Shown here piece by piece: positions 59,339 to 64,000 of a stretch of DNA of 64,000 bases. The translations under genes and the position numbers were made by a program. The stretch lies in the NCBI GenBank assembly GCA_052180195.1, contig CP197469.1; one strand, given 5' to 3'. This stretch comes from Gottfriedia sp002574545 (GTDB lineage Bacteria > Bacillota > Bacilli > Bacillales > Bacillaceae_G). The stretch's first letter is position 1, and every line of letters starts with the position of its first letter. Below the pieces are notes generated by a model, which was not told the DNA's origin, did no database searches, and saw only the letters and a program-made list of their open reading frames with translations.

Positions 59339-60085
59339 TTATTGCTTTGTCAATATTTTTGGTCCATTACTTGTTATCGCTAAAGTATGTTCATATTGTG
59401 CTGAATTTTTTCCATCTCTTGTTCTTGCTGTCCAGCCATTACTATCCATTGTAGAATGCCATGATCCTAAATTAATCATCGGTTCAATCGTAATGACCAT
59501 CCCTTCACGTAGTCTTAAACCTTTACCTGCCATACCAAAATGAGGAACATATGGCTCTTCATGAAGAGTCGGTCCTATGCCATGTCCTGTAAAATCACGC
59601 ACAACAGAATATCCTAACGACTCAGCATAAGATTGAATCGCAAAACCAATGTCACCAATACGGTTTCCTACTACAGCTTGCTCTATTCCTTTATATAAGC
59701 ATTCTTGGGTAACTTTTAATAAATCTTTGTTTTCTTTCGATATATTTCCTACACCGTAAGTCCAAGCCGAGTCAGCAAGTGCACCATTTAAATTTACAAC
59801 CATATCAATTGTTACAATATCACCATCTTTTAATGGTTTCTTACGAGGAAAACCATGGCATATCTCATCATTAATTGATGCACAAGTTGCATATTTATAT
59901 CCTCGGTAACCTTTTTGCTCTGGCTTCGCACCATTTTCAGCTAAAAACTTTTCTACAAATTGATCGATTTCCCAAGTCGTAATCCCTGGTTTAATCATTT
60001 TTGCAATTTCTTTATGCGTAGCAGCCAATAAAGTACCTGCTTCATCCATTAAGTTAATTTCACGTTCAGTCTTAATCGTAATCAT
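59339..60085 (-). CDS. map: Methionine aminopeptidase, type I
   Basis: Removes N-terminal methionine from new proteins. 248 residues, pita-bread fold. Metal ligands: Asp in VTIDMVVN, Asp in ADSAWTYGVG, His in GHGIGPTLHEEP, Glu in ITIEPMI, and the late Glu in QYEHTLAIT. Catalytic His in CHGFPRKK. AAAGGATG precedes the ATG. It resembles the second B. subtilis enzyme YflG (MapB) in length. Single gene with no neighbours of the same operon. Confidence 0.94.
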   Translation of the reverse strand: MITIKTEREINLMDEAGTLLAATHKEIAKMIKPGITTWEIDQFVEKFLAENGAKPEQKGYRGYKYATCASINDEICHGFPRKKPLKDGDIVTIDMVVNLNGALADSAWTYGVGNISKENKDLLKVTQECLYKGIEQAVVGNRIGDIGFAIQSYAESLGYSVVRDFTGHGIGPTLHEEPYVPHFGMAGKGLRLREGMVITIEPMINLGSWHSTMDSNGWTARTRDGKNSAQYEHTLAITSNGPKILTKQ

Positions 60086-60178
60086 TTAGTTCATCCTTTC
60101 AAGTGAATTAGTGATTTTAAATTCATTCATGATTCATTTAATATAGTATGCTTTTCACATTATAACAATATTTCCCAA

Positions 60179-60204
60179 GAAAAAAGAGCTTAATTTAAGC
60201 TCTT
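60179..60204 (-). terminator. Terminator of yqzK-xerD
   Basis: AAGAGCTTAA pairs with TTAAGCTCTT on the minus strand, followed by TTTTTCTT. It lies about 80 bp past the xerD stop. Confidence 0.75.
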
Positions 60205-60283
60205 AAGTGTGTAGATTAAGTTCAATATCTCGATTTTTTAGGTTTTTAATCATGTAGACATGAAAAACCAAATATCTGTGAAA

Positions 60284-61210
60284 TTAGGCTCTAGGATGAA
60301 ACTCTTTATAAACATCTTTCAGTCTATTTTTCGTTACATGTGTATATATTTGAGTTGTAGATATATCTGCATGTCCTAGCATTTCTTGCACTGATCTTAA
60401 ATCAGCTCCATTTTCTAATAAATGTGTTGCAAATGAATGACGTAAAGTATGCGGTGTTAATTCATGCTGAATATTTGCTTTTTCAGCTTGTTTTTTTAAG
60501 TTTTTCCAAAATCCTTGTCTAGACATTCTATTCCCATGATGATTTAAGAAAAATGCATCATTATTTTTTTTACCTTTTAGTTCGTTTCTAGCTAATTTTA
60601 AATAATTTTCAAGTGATTCAATCGCAAGTTTTCCAAGAGGAATAATTCTTTCTTTACTCCCTTTACCTAAACATCGCACAAATCCCATTGTTAAATTAAT
60701 GTCAGATAGATTTAATGATAATAACTCTGACACCCGCATACCAGTCGCATATAACAATTCTAACATTGCCTTATCTCTAAAACCAAATGTTGATTGATCT
60801 GGTACTTCTAATAAAGCCTCTACTTCCTGCAGTGATAAAACCTTTGGAAGTACTTTTGGCGCTTTTGGAATTTCTACTAATAATGATGGATCGTCTTTCA
60901 TCCCATCAACTTCACGAATTAAAAATTGATGAAATGAACGAATTGTTGCTAATTGACGAGCCATTGTTCGAGCGGTTAAATCTCTTTCTTTTAAATATTT
61001 TAAATAACTAATAATATGTAACCTAGTTATATTTGAGAGACTATTTATATTTTCAACAACGTCCAAATATTTTCCGTAGCTTTCTAAATCCTTACCATAT
61101 GATAGAATTGTATTTTTAGATAAACCTTTTTCAACTTGGATAAAATGGATAAAATCCTCCGTTGCAAAATCAAATTCTTTTTTAAATGGTGTTTTATCAG
61201 TCGTTGTCAC
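60284..61210 (-). CDS. xerD: Tyrosine recombinase XerD
   Basis: Works with XerC at dif to resolve chromosome dimers. 308 residues. N-terminal SAM-like domain (about 12-100), catalytic domain with Arg in ATGMRVSELLSL, Lys in KERIIPLGKL/LGKGSKER, 'HTLRHSFATHLLENGADLRSVQEMLGHADIS' (His, Arg, His) and Tyr in TTQIYTHVTK. GTG start 61210, 9 bases after GGGGAG. Located next to fur, as in B. subtilis (ripX). Not a phage integrase: no att repeats or phage genes are near. Confidence 0.95.
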   Translation of the reverse strand: MTTTDKTPFKKEFDFATEDFIHFIQVEKGLSKNTILSYGKDLESYGKYLDVVENINSLSNITRLHIISYLKYLKERDLTARTMARQLATIRSFHQFLIREVDGMKDDPSLLVEIPKAPKVLPKVLSLQEVEALLEVPDQSTFGFRDKAMLELLYATGMRVSELLSLNLSDINLTMGFVRCLGKGSKERIIPLGKLAIESLENYLKLARNELKGKKNNDAFFLNHHGNRMSRQGFWKNLKKQAEKANIQHELTPHTLRHSFATHLLENGADLRSVQEMLGHADISTTQIYTHVTKNRLKDVYKEFHPRA

Positions 61211-61216
61211 ATTTCA

Positions 61217-61435
61217 TTACTCCCCGTTTTGATAAAACCGTACCAGTTGGTTAAAAGCACCATCCTTTTGATGATTGTCCACCTTTAACATTGAACCTTC
61301 AGGTCGGTCATATCGATGCATATTTTCATATTCAGAATGAATCCATTGAATAGCAAAATAAAATAAAATTGTACATGTAATGAATAAAATTGTAACTTTT
61401 ATTACATTAAAAACAATACTTGCCCTTTTTTTCAT
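61217..61435 (-). CDS. yqzK: YqzK-like small membrane protein (DUF4227)
   Basis: 72 residues: basic start, one transmembrane helix (about 11-29, VTILFITCTILFYFAIQWI), then polar 'HRYDRPEGSMLKV' and a tail. Start ATG 61435 with AGGTGGTGG upstream. Located between xerD and fur, as B. subtilis yqzK. Function is unknown. Confidence 0.82.
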   Translation of the reverse strand: MKKRASIVFNVIKVTILFITCTILFYFAIQWIHSEYENMHRYDRPEGSMLKVDNHQKDGAFNQLVRFYQNGE

Positions 61436-61552
61436 ATGACCACCACCTTTTGCTAGAAGTAAAGACATCATTACTACATACTATGCAAAATTAGGACAAA
61501 TCATACTTCAAAAATCAAACATTAATGATCACACAGTATAATTTTAAGAACA

Positions 61553-61588
61553 TGAAAAAGAGCAGACTCTTTTTATTGAACTGCTCCG
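61553..61588 (-). terminator. Second hairpin downstream of fur
   Basis: GAGCAG pairs with CTGCTC, inner loop of about 20 nt, followed on the minus strand by TTTTTC. It backs up the AT-rich palindrome at 61607. Confidence 0.5.
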
Positions 61589-61606
61589 TCTTTAGGAATC
61601 AAAAAA

Positions 61607-61638
61607 TAAAATGATTTTAATTAAATTAAAATCATTTT
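61607..61638 (-). terminator. AT-rich palindrome at the end of fur
   Basis: AAAATGATTTTAATT pairs with AATTAAAATCATTTT around a single A, directly after the fur stop. It is likely a weak terminator or RNA-stability element. Confidence 0.5.
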
Positions 61639-61639
61639 A

Positions 61640-62089
61640 TTACTTTTCATTTTGTTCATGGCAACGATGACATACACCATGAAATGATAATCGATGATCT
61701 TTAATTTTAAAATTCCAACGTTCTTCAACTGTCTTTTCAACTTCACTTAATAGATTTTCATGAATTTCATCCACTGCTCCGCAAACCGTGCAAATTAAAT
61801 GATGGTGAAAATGTTGAGCACCTTCATGTCTTAAGTCGTATCTTGAAACCCCATCACCAAAATTTATTTTATCAACAATTGTTAACTCAGTTAGTAATTC
61901 TAACGTACGATAAACAGTAGCAAGTCCAATTTCAGGCGATTTTTCTTTCACTAGGAGGTAAACATCTTCTGCACTTAGGTGATCTTCTTCGTTTTCTAAT
62001 AAAACACGAACTGTAGATTCACGTTGTGGTGTTAATTTATATCCTGCTAAATGTAGTTGTTTCTTTATTCGTTCAACTCGTTCTTCCAT
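61640..62089 (-). CDS. fur: Ferric uptake regulator Fur
   Basis: 149 residues. N-terminal winged helix (about 1-80; 'YKLTPQRESTVRVLLENEEDHLSAEDVYLLVKEKSPEIGLATVYRTLELL' pattern), then metal-binding and dimer domain with HFHHHLICTVCGAVDEI and HGVCHRCHEQ. The CxxC pairs bind structural zinc. Start ATG 62089 lies 9 bases from AGGGAG; a GTG three codons upstream overlaps that site. Represses iron uptake with Fe2+. Its promoter has a PerR-like box. Confidence 0.95.
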   Translation of the reverse strand: MEERVERIKKQLHLAGYKLTPQRESTVRVLLENEEDHLSAEDVYLLVKEKSPEIGLATVYRTLELLTELTIVDKINFGDGVSRYDLRHEGAQHFHHHLICTVCGAVDEIHENLLSEVEKTVEERWNFKIKDHRLSFHGVCHRCHEQNEK

Positions 62090-62111
62090 TTTTTTCACTC
62101 CCTCGCCACTT

Positions 62112-62126
62112 GATAATAATTATAAC
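62112..62126. promoter_or_regulatory. PerR-box-like operator at the fur promoter
   Basis: TTATAATTATTATCA matches the PerR box TTATAATnATTATAA with one mismatch. It covers the -10 TATAAT (62120-62125), so binding would repress fur. In B. subtilis fur belongs to the PerR regulon. Confidence 0.6.
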
Positions 62127-62147
62127 AAAGATAGAGAAAGTGTCAAA
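62120..62147 (-). promoter_or_regulatory. Sigma-A promoter of fur
   Basis: -35 TTGACA (62142-62147), 16-bp spacer, -10 TATAAT (62120-62125). Confidence 0.8.
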
Positions 62148-62156
62148 AATTATTTG

Positions 62157-62807
62157 TTAATTTTTTGAAACAATTATTTCAGAGATGGCTTTTAAAAAAT
62201 AAGTTGAACCATATGCCTCAATAATACTTGCCATACTTAAGCAAACAGCAACAATTCCAAAAACAAAAGAATACGAGATTAACTGTTTCATAATTGGTTC
62301 ATTATCATTTTTAATAAATTGTTTTCGAATCATACGAATGGACAGTTGTACCGCTAAAACTGTTAGTAATATATAAAGTGGTAAAACGATAACGTTTTGT
62401 GGAAAAACAGAAGAAAATGCTAATAAAATACCGTGCCAGCCTAATTGATTGACTAAGAACCCTACTGTAAAACCAACTACCAATCCTTTCATAAATAGTA
62501 AGATAAGAATGATTGGTAATCCGATGATTGAGATACCTAATATCCAAATCAAAGCTAAAAACTTCAAATGAGTAGAATAGCTCGAAAGGAACACTTCATT
62601 TCCACTAATATAATCACCATTATTAACTTGTCCAAAAAAATGAGTAATAAACGATAGAATATCCTGCTTTTGACTCACATTCATACTATTTACGATGACT
62701 GCTCCAAATACTACACCAAAAAGTAAAATCACACTAACAAAAATATAGAGTGACAAATAATCTTTAACATGTTTTTTCATCATTGATTTGACTGAGCTTC
62801 TTGTCAT
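62157..62807 (-). CDS. spoIIM: Stage II sporulation protein M
   Basis: Part of the SpoIIDMP complex that remodels septal peptidoglycan during engulfment. Start ATG 62807 with AGGAGAT upstream; 216 residues. About five transmembrane segments: 'LYIFVSVILLFGVVFGAVIVN', 'LIWILGISIIGLPIILILLF', 'GLVVGFTVGFLVNQLG'. Located beside fur as in B. subtilis. A sigma-E-like promoter lies at 62839-62866. Confidence 0.94.
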   Translation of the reverse strand: MTRSSVKSMMKKHVKDYLSLYIFVSVILLFGVVFGAVIVNSMNVSQKQDILSFITHFFGQVNNGDYISGNEVFLSSYSTHLKFLALIWILGISIIGLPIILILLFMKGLVVGFTVGFLVNQLGWHGILLAFSSVFPQNVIVLPLYILLTVLAVQLSIRMIRKQFIKNDNEPIMKQLISYSFVFGIVAVCLSMASIIEAYGSTYFLKAISEIIVSKN

Positions 62808-62838
62808 GATATCATCTCCTGCACTATATTCTCTCTTC

Positions 62839-62866
62839 ATTTTATGAATGGACAAGTAATTTATTC
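62839..62866 (-). promoter_or_regulatory. Sigma-E-type promoter of spoIIM
   Basis: -10 CATAAAAT (62839-62846) is one mismatch from the sigma-E pattern; -35 GAATAAA (62860-62866) is two mismatches from KMATATT; the spacer is 13 bp. Confidence 0.5.
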
Positions 62867-62966
62867 TTTTAATTTATAAAAGTTCGAAAATTAATAATAC
62901 GAAAAAAATGTATGTCTTGTTGTTATTTCATGTTGTGAGGTGTTGATTTAAAGTTTTGAAAAAATA

Positions 62967-63006
62967 AAAAAAGCTGTTAAAGTCAACAAGGACTAAAAAC
63001 AGCATT
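62967..63006 (-). terminator. Terminator of the alpha/beta hydrolase gene
   Basis: GCTGTT pairs with AACAGC, with inner arms TTTAGTC/GACTTTA, followed on the minus strand by TTTTTT. Confidence 0.8.
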
Positions 63007-63009
63007 TCT

Positions 63010-63876
63010 TTAATTTAATAATTCAATTTGTTTTTTTATGATTTGACCGATTGATTTTGCATTTTCTTCATTATTACCATAAATAGCTGAATGATTGTAC
63101 CCTTCTAGTGTTTGACGATTACCTTGATTCGTTGTTTCACAATATTCACTATGATATTTTTCAACTTTATGTAGTAATTCCTTTTTTTTCTTCAGATTAA
63201 GCTGTAATCCACTTTGATTTGAAGCTGTTAATACTAGTAAAGGTATATTCATTTTTATTTTCAATGCGTCTTTTATTCGTAAGTTACTATAGTATAGATT
63301 TTTCCACTCACTGACAACAGTCTTCCAATGCTTATAGCTCTTAATTGAGCTAATTATTTCGAGCTGATGATCTGGAGCAGTTTTCATTATTTTATTAATT
63401 AGTTTAGTTGGAATAGCCTTAATAAGACGAAATTGGTTCGCATTCTTCATCATTAACGCAAATTGATATAGTAATTTATCATATAATCTCTGCTCATGTT
63501 CCTCTAAAGTAGGATGTGTTGGATCGAGTAAAATCATTGATTGGATCGCATTTGGAAAAAGCCGAGACATTTGGAATACAATATATGACCCTAGAGAATG
63601 TCCAACTGCAATTAGTGGACTTTTAATATTTAATGCTAATAAAAGATCATAGCATTCATAAGCTTGTTGTTCTGTTGATCGTTCTGTCGTCCATATTCCA
63701 CTTTTTCCATAACCTAAGCGATCGTATGTTATAACTTTGGCATATTTACTCAACTCTTCTTGTAAATAATTCCATTGATGAAGAGTATGCATCATTCCAC
63801 ATTCTAATAGAACTGTAACTTTGCCTTCACCTTTTATTCGAACGTGATATGTGCCAAGCTCACCATTAACAAACAA
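63010..63876 (-). CDS. Alpha/beta hydrolase of unknown substrate
   Basis: Start TTG 63876 is chosen: AAGGTGAG lies 5-6 bases upstream, while ATG 63891 has no ribosome site. 288 residues. Oxyanion region 'VLLECGMMHTLHQWNYLQEEL', nucleophile elbow GHSLGSY (Ser), Asp in LLDPTHPT region or later, His in GYNHSAIYG near the end. It matches the HIP/esterase-type fold in Bacillus. No signal peptide. The substrate cannot be told from sequence. Confidence 0.82.
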   Translation of the reverse strand: MFVNGELGTYHVRIKGEGKVTVLLECGMMHTLHQWNYLQEELSKYAKVITYDRLGYGKSGIWTTERSTEQQAYECYDLLLALNIKSPLIAVGHSLGSYIVFQMSRLFPNAIQSMILLDPTHPTLEEHEQRLYDKLLYQFALMMKNANQFRLIKAIPTKLINKIMKTAPDHQLEIISSIKSYKHWKTVVSEWKNLYYSNLRIKDALKIKMNIPLLVLTASNQSGLQLNLKKKKELLHKVEKYHSEYCETTNQGNRQTLEGYNHSAIYGNNEENAKSIGQIIKKQIELLN

Positions 63877-64000
63877 TATTCTCACCTTCATCGTATATGA
63901 TTAGATTAGTTGTCTTATTGTATTCAATTTTCATGTATTCTATTTTATCTTTCATTTTTACTTTAAAAAATGTGCTTCGATATAATCCTTAAAAAACGAG

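Noticed and set aside
60284..61210. XerD as a phage or island integrase
   Set aside because: Full XerD length and conserved place next to fur; no attachment repeats or phage genes nearby.

Overview
This window looks like chromosomal DNA from a low-GC, endospore-forming member of the Bacillaceae. It is very AT-rich, has strong Shine-Dalgarno sites, and carries spoIIA, spoVA, spoIIM, spmAB, dacB and dacF. Gene order largely follows the ypfD-to-fur stretch of Bacillus subtilis, read mostly from the minus strand. I cannot name the species. No rRNA, tRNA, CRISPR array, prophage or full insertion sequence was seen.

Layout. 1-13 kb: rpsA (cut by the window edge), cmk, ypfB, ansA, ypdA, gudB, mecB/ypbH, a B12-binding MerR regulator, a degenerate ypbG-type phosphoesterase, ypbE, a CPBP protease-like protein, recQ and ypbB. 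On the plus strand follows fer. 13-19 kb is a vitamin block: ribU behind an FMN riboswitch, then an adenosyltransferase and a BtuF-BtuC-BtuD importer behind a cobalamin riboswitch. 19-26 kb: resA-resB-resC-resD-resE (cytochrome c maturation and redox two-component system) and rluB. 26-31 kb is an accessory insertion relative to B. subtilis: two small plus-strand paralogs, then mccA-mccB-yrrT-luxS (reverse transsulfuration and the activated methyl cycle) behind a promoter overlapped by a 27-bp palindrome.

30-41 kb: spmB, spmA, dacB, an N-terminally extended superoxide dismutase, an aromatic acid exporter-like membrane protein, ypuI, scpB, scpA, a YjcZ-type small spore protein, ypuF, an orphan ribT, a cupin protein, ppiB and ypuA. 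41-49.5 kb: spoVAA to spoVAF behind a sigma-G-like promoter, then dacF-spoIIAA-spoIIAB-sigF. 49.6-52 kb: a plus-strand GntR-ABC ATPase-permease cassette. 52-58 kb: purine permease, nucleoside hydrolase, pdp, punA and deoB, a nucleoside uptake and catabolism block. 58-64 kb: a TerC-family protein behind a Mn2+ (yybP-ykoY) riboswitch, map, xerD, yqzK, fur with a PerR-like box, spoIIM and an alpha/beta hydrolase.

No clearly new multi-gene system is visible. The most unusual items are the CarH-like B12-MerR regulator with an altered cobalamin motif beside a catalytically degraded phosphoesterase, the tandem orphan pair at 26.1-26.8 kb, two MITE-like elements sitting in terminator regions, the cupin gene with a possible sigma-K promoter, and operator-like palindromes at the mccA and deoB promoters. 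Many start codons here were re-chosen from Shine-Dalgarno position, and several are TTG.
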